From Odobenus rosmarus divergens (taxonomy: Eukaryota; Chordata; Mammalia; Carnivora; Odobenidae): a DNA stretch of 64,000 nt. The stretch spans positions 1,595,106 to 1,659,105 of the forward strand of contig NW_004450661.1 in assembly GCF_000321225.1 (NCBI RefSeq). Direction: 5' to 3'. This document shows positions 35,040 through 47,539 of the stretch, in pieces. The notes beneath the pieces were generated by a model. That model was not told the DNA's origin. It made no database searches and saw only the letters and a program-made list of their open reading frames with translations. Every line of letters begins with the position of its first letter. The first letter of the stretch is position 1. The translations under genes were made by a program, and so were the position numbers.

Positions 35040-35960
35040 GCCGATCATAGCAGGACCACCACCTTCTCCCAGAACTGGCCTCCCCACTGCACTCTTGAAC
35101 TCTTGCCCCTTCTTCATCCTTCCTTTAGGTAAGACTGGGATCTTTCTGGCAAATCTCTATCCCCGTGTTCCTTTGCTTTAAACTGTGTAATGGTTCCCTC
35201 GTGCCCTTAGGATAAACTCTAAAGTCCTGTGATGTACGGGCCTGTTCAGAGAGGCAGCACGAGGGCAGTGCTTACCACCATGGGCTCTGGGCCACACTTC
35301 TGGTTTAGGATGTCGCCTCCGCCACCTAGCACCTGAGAACCCTTAGCCAAGTTATTTACATCTTTGGGCTTAAGCTGTCTCAACTATAAAATGGAGAGAG
35401 TGATGCCGGTAGTACAATCCTGACAGGGCTGTTCTGAGGATCAAATAAGTTCTAATACTAACCGTTCACTATTATTATTTATTTTCTGCTTTCCGTTTGC
35501 CTCTGCTCCTATACCCTTGCCCAAAATATTTGCAGATACTGTCCCTGCCTTCATTCTTCTAATGGGACGTATCATCTCCTTTTGTCTCTATTTCTTATAA
35601 ACTCGATCCTCTGCCTGGAATGTTCATTTTCTCTCTCTCTCTCTCTCCCCCTCTCTCCCCCTCTCTCCCCGTCCCTCTCCCTCCCTCTCTCCCTCCCTTC
35701 CTCATCTATCTGTATCCTCTATATCCACCTACTACATCTTCTGGTTAACTCTTCCTCAACCTTCAGAGCTCCTTTACTCTGAGCACCCTACCCAGATGTC
35801 ACATTCTGTATTGTTTACGCTCCCAGAGCTCCCATTCTTCCTTCTATCCTGTCATTTATCACACAGTACAGTAGGTCTTTCCCTACCCCGGTGAAAGAGG
35901 GATTATATCTTGGTCATTTCTACATACTCACTGTCTACATACTATATGCTCATGGATGGG
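35040..35960 (+). repeat. L2 with MIR and (CT)n insert
   Basis: L2 words at 35095-35240 ('GGTTCCCTCGTGCCCTTAGGATAAACTC') and 35590-35950 ('TGCCTGGAATGTTCATTTTC', 'CTACCCAGATGTCACATTC'). MIR lies at about 35255-35480 ('CTTAGCCAAGTTATTTACATC', 'AACTATAAAATGGAGAGAGTG'). A CT/CCCT microsatellite at about 35630-35712 interrupts the L2. Confidence 0.6.
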
Positions 35961-36434
35961 TGGGTGGATGAAGATCACTGAGGCAGTGTGATTGAGTGAC
36001 AGGGAACCTCCCAAGACAGTCTATTTGGTCATAATCACAATTACGCTAAATCTACCTGAATATACAATCACTCCATCATGTTTTCTGATCCATTACTTGT
36101 CCATATTAATTTTATCTGGTTCCCTGTGCCATCCCCTCCTCCTCCTGATTGGTACCCTCTAAGCTTGCTCCTCTCTGCCAGTCTCTCAAGTAGGCACTTG
36201 AGATTGAGAATGACCCTCTGGGTATGGTCTAATGATGGTCTAGTGAGCACAAAGAGACATTATTAATTCTTTTGTTCCTCTGCTAAAGCAGACAGATGCT
36301 AAGTTTGGTTGGTTGGTTTGTTTTGTCTCACAGTTCTGTTGATTCATGAGCTCACTCTCTAGGATGACTGCAGTGTTTTTGGCCTGAGCAAGCGGCTGGG
36401 AACATGGAATTGCCATCAACGACAGGGAAGGCTA

Positions 36435-36790
36435 TGGGAGAAGCAGGTGCAAGGGGTCCATCAGGAGTTTAATTTTGGATGTGCTAAGTTTGAAATTTCT
36501 TCTAGACATCCAAGTGGAGATATTTAAAAAGGCAAGGAGATATATGGATCTGGAGTATAAGAGAGAGGTCTGAATTGGAAATGTCATTTTGGGAGTTTTA
36601 AGCCTATAGATAGCATTTAAAACTCTAAGACGAGGTGGTGAGATGCCCATGGAAATAAGTGTATGGAGAAGAGGATGGAAGTGTATGGAAGAAGGAGCCC
36701 TGGCTCTGTGACAGCGACAGTTTGGAATCAGCCAAGGCATCTGAGAAGGAGCAGCCCGTGAGGTCTGAGGGAAACCAGGAGAGAGTGATG
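36435..36790 (-). repeat. Old LINE fragment, probably L2-related
   Basis: 'GACATCCAAGTGGAGATATTTAAAAAGGCAAGGAGATATATGG'-type sequence near 36505-36545 and 'TAAGCCTATAGATAGCATTTAAA' recur as an old mammalian repeat; exact family uncertain. Confidence 0.45.
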
Positions 36791-36984
36791 TCCTGGATGA
36801 CTGAATGCAAGTCCCCGAGGATATTTACATAATAGATTACAAACTTAAAATGTCATCTATTATACAGATTTATATTAAGATAAGCATATAGTAAATATTT
36901 AATAGACATAAATCTTTACATAGGTATATAATGAGAAATTTATATAATGAATTGCATCTGGGGAAATACCAGAAGTTTGAAGGC

Positions 36985-37170
36985 CTGAGTGCTGGGCCCA
37001 GTTCTGTTGTTCTTATTTCATGGACTCAGGCAAGTTAAATAGCCTTTTTTGAGCATCCTATTTTACTCATCTGGAAAGTGGGGATTTTAATCCTTGCCTC
37101 ACTCCGAGTTATTGTGAGAATCAGTTGAGATAATAGATATAGATATGGTTTCCTAGTACAGACTATATAT
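36985..37170 (+). repeat. MIR fragment
   Basis: 'CAGGCAAGTTAAATAGCC', 'TCATCTGGAAAGTGGGGATTTTAATCC' and 'TATTGTGAGAATCAGTTGAGATAAT' are in MIR order. Confidence 0.65.
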
Positions 37171-37414
37171 CTATATATTCACAAGTGTGTGTATATGTAC
37201 ACACATATGTACATATGTGTGTATATGGATACATGGGACTCAAGATAATTGGTATATTGTAAGTGTCTGTTGAATCACTTAGGTTATGACCTGTTGGTAG
37301 GTCATATTCGTTTTAGTGGGTTGCAAACAGCTTTCTGAAAAATGGGGCAGAATAGAAAATATCACTATGAATTGCTCAGAGTAAAAATAAGTAAGGTTTC
37401 TTGAATATATATGC

Positions 37415-37885
37415 CTGTAGTAGTTATCTATTTCTGTGTAACAATTACCCCAAAACTTAGCAGTTTAAAAGAATAAGCCTCTATTATTTCTGGAGGCCAG
37501 GGGCCACCTCGCCAGTTGGTTTGACTCAGGTTGAAGACAAGCTTTTCACCAGGGCTGTAGTCACTGGGACCTGCTTCCAGGTCACTCCTGTGGACCGAGG
37601 GGGTGCTCAGCTCCTGGTCACATGGGTCTTTCTTAGGGCTACTCATGATGTCATAGCTGGCTTTCACCAGAGCACAAGATCAGAGAAAGAGAACCAGAGA
37701 GCATCCCCAAGACTGAAGCCACAGTCTCTTTTATGACCTGCTCTCAGCAGCGACACATCATCACTTCTGCCATGATTTCACGTAGACCAGTCCTGGCACA
37801 GTGGGGACCACACATAGGTGTGAATGTCAGAGATGGGGACCATTGAGGGCCATCTTGGAGCCTGGCTACCACAACCTCTCTCTAT
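37415..37885. repeat. Old interspersed repeat, family not assigned
   Basis: 'GTAGTTATCTATTTCTGTGTAACAATTACCCC' through 'GGGCCATCTTGGAGCCTGGCTACCACA' is a widely dispersed mammalian repeat that I recognise but cannot confidently name. Confidence 0.5.
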
Positions 37886-37966
37886 CTGTGAATGCTGGGT
37901 TGAGCTATGAAATATGTTTGTTAATGTGGGTCATGTAGAAAAAAATGTTCAAGAAATACTGCTCTA

Positions 37967-38168
37967 GGGCGCCTGGGTGGCTCAGTTGGTTAAGCGACTG
38001 CCTTTGGCTCAGGTCATGATCCTGGAGTCCCGGGATCGAGTCCCACATCGGGCTCCCTGCTCAGCAGGGAGTCTGCTTCTCCCTCTGACCCTCTTCCCTG
38101 TCGTGCTCTCTATCTCCCATTCTCTCTCTCTCAAATAAATAAAATCTTTAAAAAAAAAAAAAAAAAAA
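37967..38168 (+). mobile_element. SINEC with 16-bp perfect TSD
   Basis: Forward SINE with intact head, CT tract and a long A-tail. AAGAAATACTGCTCTA flanks it at 37951-37966 and 38169-38184. The intact tail and TSD mark it as young. Confidence 0.97.
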
Positions 38169-38184
38169 AAGAAATACTGCTCTA

Positions 38185-40555
38185 TGGGGCAGAGGTGTCC
38201 ATTAGTTGGCAGAAACCTATTTCAGAAGCTCTGCTGTTGATACTCTTCTCCTCCCATGGCTAATTACCACTGACTTTCAGATCATGAATGTTAACACCAG
38301 TGAGTTTTACAATGAAACAATCCAACTGAAGTCTAAATGGGCTGTGTGGGACTGCTTGTCCCTAAATAAACTGATCCTGCACTAGGGTCCTTTTCCTAGT
38401 TCCCCTGTCTGATTTCTGTAGTTCTGTATCTTTTACCTATCTGACAAGTACATCTTCTGTTTGTGAGCTCCCACTTCAAACCTGTGGCGATATGTTATGC
38501 ACAACTGTGTGGCTTGACTCCAATTTCTTGTAGATACAGGCTCGTGATAGTAGTTATACACGTTCTGCCTTTTTTTTCTACTCGCTTATTGGCATGTGAA
38601 TGTGGTCTAGGTAGTGAGCTTGTGGAAAATTCTACCTGTAGATAAATGGGGTAAACCGAAACTTTTATGTTTTGGGAAGAGGGGTTATTACATGTATAAA
38701 GGTGTGCCCTACCTAAAGGAATCTTATAGAATAATTACCGACATGACTTTTTGTATAATTTGTTATACCCTGCTGTGAAAAATAAATCTGTTTTAGCTCT
38801 CCTAGCTGGTATTTTTTGGTTTTGTTTTTGTTTTTTACAAGCATAAGTGACTGAAAAAGAACATACCATCTTTGAGGTACTAATAGGCTCTAAGCCGGCT
38901 AGAAGTTTCTAGTTAAACAGTGAAGAGACCAGTAGAAAGCACAACACTAAGTAGAAACATATGGCCACTGGCTCTTAACTTAAAACTGTGGGAGTTTCAG
39001 AACGGAGTAGTTTTTTGGGATGAAATGAGTGCTACCAAATAATTGGGAGCCTTCTGGTGTGGTATTTATTGTTTGTGCTTGGGAATGCTCATTCTTGTCA
39101 GCCCGGTGGCCTTTGGTCTTTTCTGACTAGTTAAGATCTTATGACTGAGGGCTTTTCCTCATTTGCTAGTCATAGGGGAGGACTGGAGGATTGTCACTCT
39201 CAGCAGGCTCCCAGGGATAGAGGCCCTTTTGTTCTTGGAAAGGTTCTCTGGTATCATGCTGGGCTTATTATAGTTTGTACTTTACTCATCGGTTGTCTCC
39301 CTAAGTGGTACGCTATTACAAGCAGGCTCTTTGCAGCACCTGGCAGTATCTGGCCCAAGGTAGGGGCTCAATGAGTATTTGTTGATGAGAGGAGGGAATT
39401 AAATTCTTTATTCTCTTGAAAGGGCTTATGTTCAGAACAGGGTTTGTGGTGTAGTATGCGTACGATGCTTCTTTTCCTTGGTGTTTCTATTTAAGGTAGT
39501 CTATTTGAATTTTCCTTGAAATTTGTGAACTTTAAATTGTTGGAGACTATTTACAATGTAATTCCTATTTTTTGAAGTAAGATCTCTTTTGCGTTTGAAG
39601 CCCCTGTCACTTTTGGTAACATCCAAAGGGAGAGGGGTTTAATTTTAGTAGCACAGATGCTGACCACTGACAGCTTGAGTGAGCAGGTTGAGGACAGCAA
39701 GCTAAAGAACTTTGAAGATCCCTTTAGGTTCCAACCCACACATCCCTGAAGGCCAGATTCCCGGTAGACCAAACAGCAGCATCAGTCAGTTGCAAGAAAC
39801 GACTTCTCTGTCTGGAATGCTGTCTGAACAAAGAACCTCTGGTGAAGTTGCTCTAGGCGTGGCCTCCTGCCCTGGCTCTGGTATGATAACTATGGAAAAC
39901 AAAAGCAAATGTTTACATGGTGGTTTATGAAAAGCCAAGAGCTTTTGTGTGTGTCAGCTCTCTGCCTTGCTGTCTCTTGATTTGAGACAATCTGATTTCC
40001 TTGCTGGCTCTGCTATGCTGATCAGACTCATGCAGTTTGTCCTGTGCAGTCCCGGTGAGAGCATTTGTGTCAGGCTGCTCCGAGCCTCAAGCCTTATACC
40101 ATGACACAGCCGTGCAGAACTCCATCCCCACCCCTGTCCCCGTGTCTCCGCTCCTGCATCTGCTGGATTGTGATATGGGTTATTCTCCCATGGACAAATT
40201 GTTGCTGTATGGCCCCCTTTATTTTGGTCTTTGGATTTCAATAAAGAGAAGTTGATGGAAATTTATAGAAGGAAAAATAGTCATATTCACTTTGATTAGC
40301 TGGAGCCATCTAGGTGAAAGAGATGCCCAAGGAGAAACTAAGAAGTTTTGCTACTAATTAGTGAGTATAGGAGAGGCTGCAAAGACTTGGGTATGTGGTT
40401 GTTTTTAAACTCTGGAATCTGATTATATCCTAGATAGTCAAGTAGGGGGTAAATACCAAAGAGGCATGCTTATCAAGGCTCTGATATATAACAGATATGA
40501 AAATAAAATGGGAGGGAAAGGATATAATTTAGTGAGAATGAGACTAATATTGAAT
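38185..40555. other. Intron, mostly repeat-free
   Basis: No gene was recognised. A short L2/MIR-like tail lies near 39330-39390 ('AAGGTAGGGGCTCAATGAGTATTTGTTG'). Confidence 0.45.
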
Positions 40556-41402
40556 TTCTTTTATTTTTGTTTTTTGTTTTTTATTTATTATGTTAGTCAC
40601 CATACGGTACATCATTAGTTTTTGATGTGGTGATCCACGATCCATTGTTTTCGTATAACACCCAGTGCTCCATGCAATACGCATCCTCCTTAATACCCAT
40701 CACCGGGCTAACCCATACCCCCACCCCCAATCCACTCTAAAACCCTGTTTGTTTCTCAGAGTCCATAGTCTCTCATGGTTCATCTCTCCCTCCGATTGCC
40801 CCCCCTTCATTTTTCCCTTCCTTCTCCTAATGTCCTCCATGCTATTCCTTATGTTCCACAAATAAAACCATATAATTGACTTTCTCTGCTTGACTTATTT
40901 CACTTAGCATAATCTCCTCCAGTCCCATCCATGTTGATGTAAAAGTTGGGTATTCATCCTTTCTGATGCCTGAGTAATATTCCATTGTATATATGGACCA
41001 CATCTTCTTTATCCATTCATCTCTTGAAGGGCATCTCAGCTCTTTCCACAGTTTGGCTATTGTGGACATTGCTGCTATGAACATTGGGGTGCATATGGCC
41101 CTTCTTTTCATTACATCTGTGTCTTTGGGGTAAATACCCAGTAGTGCAATTGCTGAGTCATAGGGTAGCTCTATTTTTAAATTTTTAAGGAACCTCCACA
41201 CTGTTTTCCAAAGTGGCTGTACCAATTTGCATTCCCACCAGCAGTGTAAGAGGGTTCCCCTTTCTCCACAATCTCTCCAACATTTGTTGTTTCTTTCCCT
41301 GTCCATTTTTGCCATTCTAACTGGTGTAAGATGGTATCTCAATGTGGTTTTGATTTGAATTTCCCTGATGGCTAATGATGATGAACATTTTTTCATGTGT
41401 CT
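40556..41402 (-). mobile_element. 5'-truncated L1 with open ORF2 C-terminus
   Basis: Reverse L1: 3' UTR at the left (about 40560-40840), then an unbroken 184-codon ORF2 C-terminal frame (41396 to 40842). It contains the L1 C-x3-C-x7-H-x4-C motif ([18 protein letters not shown]) and ends in a natural stop. The 5' part, with endonuclease and reverse transcriptase, is missing, so it is not autonomous. Confidence 0.95.
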
Positions 41403-42455
41403 GCTAAAATTTGTTATTAAGTATCACTTTTAGGTGTAACGACCATTATTTTTGAATTCCAGTTATAATAAAGAATCTTTTGTTTCCCTGTAAAAAGGAG
41501 GAAAAACCTATGTACCTCACCCCAGTTAAATGCACGTGAATTTCATATCTGTCTTTTCAAGTTGGTTGGCTTTGGATTACTGACAGTGGAAGAACCAAAT
41601 GTTTGATGATTCCAAGGGGCAAAACTAGATCATTGACCTAATCATGTGATGGCAATTTTTCAAACCACAGTGGGCAGCTTCGTCAAACACATATCATGAA
41701 GGATCCCTCATTGTAATGCTGTATCTACAAGACAAAAGCTAAATTTTCAAATGAGATTTTAATAACATGATTGACTGGAAACATATATGTAGAGAAGACA
41801 TTATCAACTTTTAAGATTGTGTTAACGTTTGCTTTGTATTAAAATTTGTGACCTGGTGGCATTTTTTGGGTGAGTGTTGACTTATTGCTCAGTTCCCAGT
41901 CCCCAGCCTTTTGAGGCCTGACCTACTTTATTGTGGCTTCTGAAGCACTGGGTGTCTTGGGCCTAGTTTACTTTATAAATAGAAGCTGAGGCCCATGTCT
42001 CTGCATAATTTTCCTGAAGGAGGAATAAAAGGCAAAAGTCAGATATTAGTCTGCATTTGGAGATAACTCAGTAGTTGGGTTGTCAAAGGCCGCCCAGGGG
42101 GCAGGATCTGCAGGGCCTTATCAGTAGTGCCATCAGGGATGTGGATTTCTCTCCCTTTGTCTTGCTGCTTCTGGTTGCATTGTGGGCATGAATGCTGCCT
42201 GGAAGAAAGAAGAGCATTCTGTCACCATCTCCTATGGCTCTGGAGCCAGCTCCCCTTCATCTCAATTCCAACCCAAGTGATGTTCTGTGGGGGTCGCTGC
42301 CAGTTGGCTTCCAGTGGGAGCAGCCTAAGCGCTATCCACTTTTCTCTCATGATAGCTTTGCCTCGTATTCTGTTAAAATTCTTGCCTCCACTAAATCTGC
42401 TGGCATTTGCACCCATCACCTGTCGCAGTGGAAAATCCCTCCTCAGATAAACGAG
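41403..42455. other. Intron without recognised gene
   Basis: No repeat or coding exon was recognised. An open frame over 42127-42692 has no supporting similarity. Confidence 0.4.
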
Positions 42456-42459
42456 AAAC

Positions 42460-42665
42460 AACCTCATTTGTCTCACTTGCAGCTACTACTCTTACCCCTC
42501 CTTTTCAGAACGAAACCGATCATAAGAGTTATTTATATCCCACTGTCTCTGCTTCCTGTCCTTTTCACTCACTCTGCTCTGCTCTGGTCTAGCTTCCATT
42601 TCCACCACTCGATGAGACTGCACTTGTCAAAGCTGCCGATGACCTCCACATGGCCAGATATGTAC
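42460..42665 (+). repeat. Old LINE fragment
   Basis: 'GACTGCACTTGTCAAAGCTGCCGATGACCTCC' resembles an old L2/CR1-type body sequence. Confidence 0.4.
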
Positions 42666-42931
42666 AGGAGACATTTTTACATGAAGAGATGAAAAGCAAG
42701 ATGAACTTAGACTCTTACCTCACAGTGTGCGCAAAAATTAACTTAAAATAGATTAAAATAGATTAAAGACTTAAAAGCCAAAAAGAAAACATAGAGAAAA
42801 AAATCTTTAGGACCATGAGTTAGGCGAAGATGTTTTACATAATGATGCCAAACACACAATCTGCAATTGAAAAAAAATTGATGAATGGAATTTTAAAAAT
42901 TCAAAACTTTTGTACTTCAAAAGATACTTTT

Positions 42932-43112
42932 TTTTTTTTTTAAGATTTTATTTATTTGACAGAGAGAGCAAGAGCAGGAACACAGCAGGGGGAGTGGGAG
43001 AGGGAGAGGGAGAAGCAGGCTTCCTGCCGAGCAGGGAGCCCGATGCGGGACTCGATCCCAGGACCCTGAGCCGAAGGCAGACGCTTAACGACTGAGCCAC
43101 CCAGGCACCCCT
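42932..43112 (-). mobile_element. SINEC with 13-bp TSD
   Basis: Reverse SINE; AAAAGATACTTTT flanks it at 42919-42931 and 43113-43125. Part of the head is deleted (no 'GGGATCATGACCTGAG' block), giving a shortened element. Confidence 0.95.
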
Positions 43113-43204
43113 AAAAGATACTTTTAAGAAAATAAAAAGACAAGCTACAGACTGAGAAAACATTTTCAAATCACCTGTCAGACAAAGGACTTGTTTCTGG
43201 AATA

Positions 43205-43315
43205 TACACGAGGATAGGAACTTAGCTGTCTTGTTCACTGCTGTATTCCAGGCATCTCTTGCAGTGTCTGACATCTAGAAGGTGCTCAATAAATATTTGC
43301 TGGATGAATGAATGC
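43205..43315 (+). repeat. L2 3' end
   Basis: 'TCACTGCTGTATTCCAGGCATC', 'AGAAGGTGCTCAATAAATATTTGC' and GAATGAATG match the L2 3' terminus. Confidence 0.8.
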
Positions 43316-43789
43316 ATATGGCATTAATGCAGTTTGGAGAAGAGCCTTTAGGAACTTCATAAAGTCTGAGGAGGAAAGAAAATAATCTTGAACATTTGTA
43401 GAAGGTTTATGAGCCACTTGGTCCCCCTATATTTGTTCCTTTTTGTGCCATGGGTATTATCTCTGTGCCACAGTTATAAACACTGAAACGTGGAGTGGTG
43501 ATTTTTCTGCCCATGGTCAGATATTATTAAGTGATATTAGCCGGAGCTCAGACCTTGAATTTCTAATTCCACATCTTGGGAGATGTGGTTTCTACTGTAA
43601 AGCTCTTCACTCCTGAGCTGTTTATGCCCAGAACTGGCACCTTCTCTCTTTTTCTTTCTCCGACATTGTGAAATGCCCAGATGTCCAGGCTTTTGGGCTG
43701 TTTTCCCAGAATTTGCTCCCTAATAATCCGATGGCACACATACTTATCTGATGCAGTGAAGAACATGTCCTGTGAAAACCCAGCACTGT

Positions 43790-43820
43790 TTTTTGTTTGT
43801 TTGTTTGTTTGTTTGTTTTT
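43790..43820 (+). repeat. (GTTT)n microsatellite
   Basis: About seven TTTG units. Confidence 0.9.
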
Positions 43821-43975
43821 ACTGTTTGCCTTTTAGAATTTGTCTTCGTGGGCTGCAGTTCTTACTTTCTACTTTCCCATCAGACTTTGGTATTTTACAA
43901 ATGTGCTTTGACTGCCAACTGGGGTCTTACTGGCCTAAGTTCACTTTTACTTTTCCCTGATCCCCTAGCATCAGT

Positions 43976-44392
43976 TTTTTAAAAACGTTTTTGTTCAAAT
44001 TCCAGTTAGTTAACATAAAGTGTAATATTAGTTTCAGATGTACAATACAGTGATTCAACATTTCCATACAACACCCGGTGCTCATCACAGCAAATGCCCT
44101 CCTTAATGCCCATCACCTATTTCCCCCAGCCCCCACCCACCTCCCCTCTGGTAACCATCGGTTTGTTCTCCATACTTAAGAATCTGTTTCTTGGTTTACT
44201 TCTCTCTCTCTTCCCTGCCCCCCCCCCACCTTTTGCTCATTTGTTTTGTTTCTTAAATTCCACATAAGTGAAATCATATAAGTGTTTATTTTCTCTGACC
44301 GATTTATTTCGTTTAACATAATACTCTAGATCCATCCATGTTGTTGCAAATGGCAAGATTTCATTATTTTTTATGGCTGAGTGATATTCCAT

Positions 44393-44447
<55 letters not shown>

Positions 44448-44525
44448 CACATCTTCCTTATGCATTCATGAGTCGATGGACGGACACTTGTCCTGTTTCT
44501 ATAATTTGGCTACTGTAGATAACCC
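43976..44525 (-). mobile_element. L1 3' end, older subfamily
   Basis: Reverse L1 3' UTR plus ORF2 end ('GTTCAAATTCCAGTTAGTTAAC', 'AACACCCGGTGCTCATCAC', 'GGCTGAGTGATATTCCATTG'), more diverged than the other L1s here. It contains a TG/TA expansion. Confidence 0.88.
44394..44441 (+). repeat. (TG)n(TA)n microsatellite in L1
   Basis: About 6-7 TG units followed by about 17 TA units directly after ATATTCCAT. Confidence 0.95.
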
Positions 44526-45180
44526 CCAGCATCACCTTTTATTCTTGACTGTCAGCAGGCTCTGAATCTCAAATTGATATGCAGGTCAGGTCCAGACAGG
44601 CCCAGACAGTGGAAGGAGTGTAAGGGAGAGGGGGCTCCTGCAAGAGGCATCCTGCAGGCTCTGCCATCACGTGATGTCTGCAGAGGGAGATGGACATGGT
44701 ATAATGTGGTGCCACTTACTATGTGATGTCGTCAGGAAGCCTGTTGCCAGTCTGGGGCATTCTCCGAAAATGTACCAATTGAGACTGGGAGGAGGCTGTG
44801 TGGGGACACGTCGAATGATGAAATAGGGTCTCAGGGACTGCTTGCCGCAGCTCTGCTGCTGGTGGTGGAGGTGTTTCAGATTACCTCATCTTTTTTATCC
44901 CGTTTCCTAGTCTGTCAAGTGAGGAAGGAGGTCAGCGCAGACAGACTTGAAGGTCTTTTCCATTCTCTGAAATGAAGTGAGGTAGCCCAGCCAGAAGTGA
45001 TCAGGCCTTGTAGAGTCTGGCGATAAACTTTATTCACCTAGTCATTTTGTTGGTTTTTACTTCCAACTAAGTCCGTTTTCACACTTCGCAGGCGGGAATG
45101 GGAGGGATAAACTTTGGTGGCCCACTAACCAGGTGACCACGGCTGGAGAGGAGACACTGAGGACTGTAGGTTGAAGACAT
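44526..45180. other. Intron without recognised gene
   Basis: Moderately GC-rich, single-copy looking; leads into the CpG-rich segment. Confidence 0.4.
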
Positions 45181-45710
45181 AGAGCAACGTGGTACTTAAC
45201 GCGAACGCTGCCCTGCGTGCGGCCTGCCATGCAGCCGTAACAACCGTGGTTCTAAAACGTACCTCACCAGTTCGATGGCATTGGCAGCTTCTGGCCACGA
45301 CTCCTTGCTGTGTTTATCCCTAGCTCCCAAACAGCCCGGACGAGCCTGGGAGGAACCGGGAGCCCGCAAGGCAGGCAGCCTGGCAGGGCAGAGCACGTCC
45401 TTGAACCCTGTGTGGTTCTGCTCCGAGTTCTGCCATGGACATGCTGTGTGGGGCTGACCCCCTCTGCCAAAGCGGAGGTTGCTGCGGGGGTAAACACACG
45501 TGCAGCTCTGTGTCAGGCGCAACAGGCCTAATTCCAGTGGCCTGGGAGGCTCTACAGGCACTGCGATCATAGTGGTACTAAGTAAGCGTAAGCTGCTGAG
45601 GGGGCGTCGGCCCAGGCGCGGTTGCGAGTGTGCTGAGGGTCATTGGAGCTTCTGCTGTGCCAGGGCGCGTTCGGACTGGGAGGCGCTTCCTGAAAGTGAC
45701 TAGGACAGGG
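45180..45710. promoter_or_regulatory. CpG-island-like segment in intron
   Basis: By hand I count about 31 CpG dinucleotides in about 510 bp at GC near 57%, an observed/expected ratio of roughly 0.75, against very few CpGs in the surrounding intron. No SINE, L1 or L2 sequence is recognisable, and open frames on both strands resemble no known protein. No TATA box or initiator decides a start or strand. It could be an alternative promoter, an enhancer or simply a GC-rich patch. Confidence 0.5.
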
Positions 45711-46439
45711 ACTCAGAAGCCTGAGGCTAGGCAGACCCTCGGATCTCCATTCCAGCTTTCTATGCGGTGGTTCCCTCTTCTCTAAACACCCTCATAACCC
45801 ATGCTCCCGCTCACCCTGTGATGGGAAGTTCACGGCCGTGGGTAGGACATTGCAGCTTGTTCGAAACTGCCTTTTTATGTAGCAAGCTGAAGCTGCCTCC
45901 CAGTGCTGCTCCTGGTTGACATTCAGACAACGAGAAATTCTATACTGCATCCATGTATAGAAGACTTCCTATTTTTTTGATTTCTGGAAGGAACCAAGAA
46001 TAATACACGCAAGGTCACTGTTTCTCATGTGTCTTGAGGCAGTCCTGGCTTACCGTGGGCTGGTAGCTAGGAGAGATGATTTTCTCAGAAGGTGCTAAGA
46101 AGTAATGTGCTACAGTTTGCTGGGCATCTTATTTCAGGAGAGAAGCCCCATTTCTGTCTGTGGGTATTTTTATATATTTACATATGGTACTTGGCGTATT
46201 AAGTAACCACTTTGGGCATCTTCATTCTGCAGTACCGTGCCAAGTGCCAGAGCAGAGACATCGGTGTCCTGTTACAAGACACCGTTCACACTTCGGTTCG
46301 CTCAACATGTATTTACTGAGAATCTGCTTGGTGGCTGGCTCTGGTTCTTGCCATCGTGGAGTTTGCAGTCCGTTGGGGGATAGAACATTTGTTATCACTC
46401 GCACTGTATTGAATCTTGTTGGCTCTGCCATCTCTTAAC

Positions 46440-46680
46440 TAGGCTCTACTTTCCTTGAAGCAGGGGTTCTGGGCTGTGCATCACTGAATTCCCACTACCT
46501 GGCACATGGTAAATATTTGTGAAATGAGTCGGTGGCTGAACACACGAAGGGAAAAAGCAAAGACTTTGGCATTTGGTACTCTGAGCTAGATCCTGACGTA
46601 GCAACTTACTAGCTATGTGATAGGGGATAAGGACATGAGGCTTTATAAAGCAGGGATCTACTCTGGCAGGTGGGGAGGAC
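46440..46680 (+). repeat. L2 3' end followed by MIR
   Basis: 'CACTACCTGGCACATGGTAAATATTTG' is the L2 end. 'CAACTTACTAGCTATGTGATAGG' is the MIR core. Confidence 0.6.
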
Positions 46681-46954
46681 GAAAAGAGGTAGTACCCAGA
46701 GGGCCTAGCCCAGAGCCCAGCATACAATTCCAAAATAAGAAAAGCATATTCCCTTTTCACTGTATTTCCTTAAGGCGCCTTTTACATCTACACAGAAAAA
46801 TTGAGTGAGAAAATATTTCTAGACTGCATTGGTTGGCTTCTGTTTTGAAATTAAAGACACAGCCCTATGTGAGGGGGCACCCCTGAACCCCTTGGAAGGA
46901 GTCCAAATCAGCTTTACCATGGTCAGGAGGAAACCCGGTGTTTCATGTGAGGCA

Positions 46955-47100
46955 GGTTGAGGAAGTTCTGGAGACAGATGGTGGCGATGGTTGCGCAACA
47001 GTGTGAGTGTGCTTAATGCCACTGAGCTGTGCACATAAAAGATGGTTCAAGAGGAAGTTTTGTGTTATATGGATTTTGCCACAATAAATCCATTAAAAAG
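46955..47100 (+). repeat. Old L1 3' UTR fragment
   Basis: 'GATGGTGGCGATGGTTGCGCAACAGTGTGAGTGTGCTTAATGCCACTGAGC'-type sequence ending in 'CCACAATAAATCCATTAAAAAG' is a typical old L1 3' end. Confidence 0.65.
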
Positions 47101-47539
47101 ACCCCAAACCATTGCCACGATTTCCAGTTCTTCCAGCAGGTGAGCCGTTCTCCAAGTTGAGCCAGTCACAGAACATCGTCATCCCCTCAGTCTGGATGCG
47201 GGCCACCAAGCATTACTGTGGAGCCTCCAGAAGCAGCCAAGGCCTGGCGGAGCCTTTGGGTTGCCTGGTGTGAAACTGCGTGATGTGAGGCACTCAGCTC
47301 TTTTGCAGATTATTTTTCCCCTCCCTCCTTCTCTCCCTCCCTCCCTCCTTCCCTCACTTCCGTGTCCCCATCCTGCATGAGTCTGTGAGCAAGTCTTTGT
47401 ACTCAACCACAGAATCCTCTCTGAATCCATCCCTGTCTCCGCCCTCATTTCCAGCATTTCCATCCTGGGGTGAGTCCCCGTCACCTCTCAGCTAGACGGC
47501 CGTGGCTCCCCGCCCGCTTCTGTTCCCATCCTTTCTCTT

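Noticed and set aside
40842..41396. 184-codon open frame as a possible host gene
   Set aside because: It is the C-terminal end of L1 ORF2, with the L1 cysteine motif and the L1 3' UTR directly downstream.
42192..42692. 166-codon open frame with a shadow on the other frames
   Set aside because: Overlaps an old LINE-like stretch at its end; no similarity to a known protein and no exon boundaries.
45196..45570. 124-codon open frame on the - strand in the CpG-rich segment
   Set aside because: High GC reduces stop codons; frames are open on both strands at once, and the protein resembles no family I know. No splice or start context supports it.
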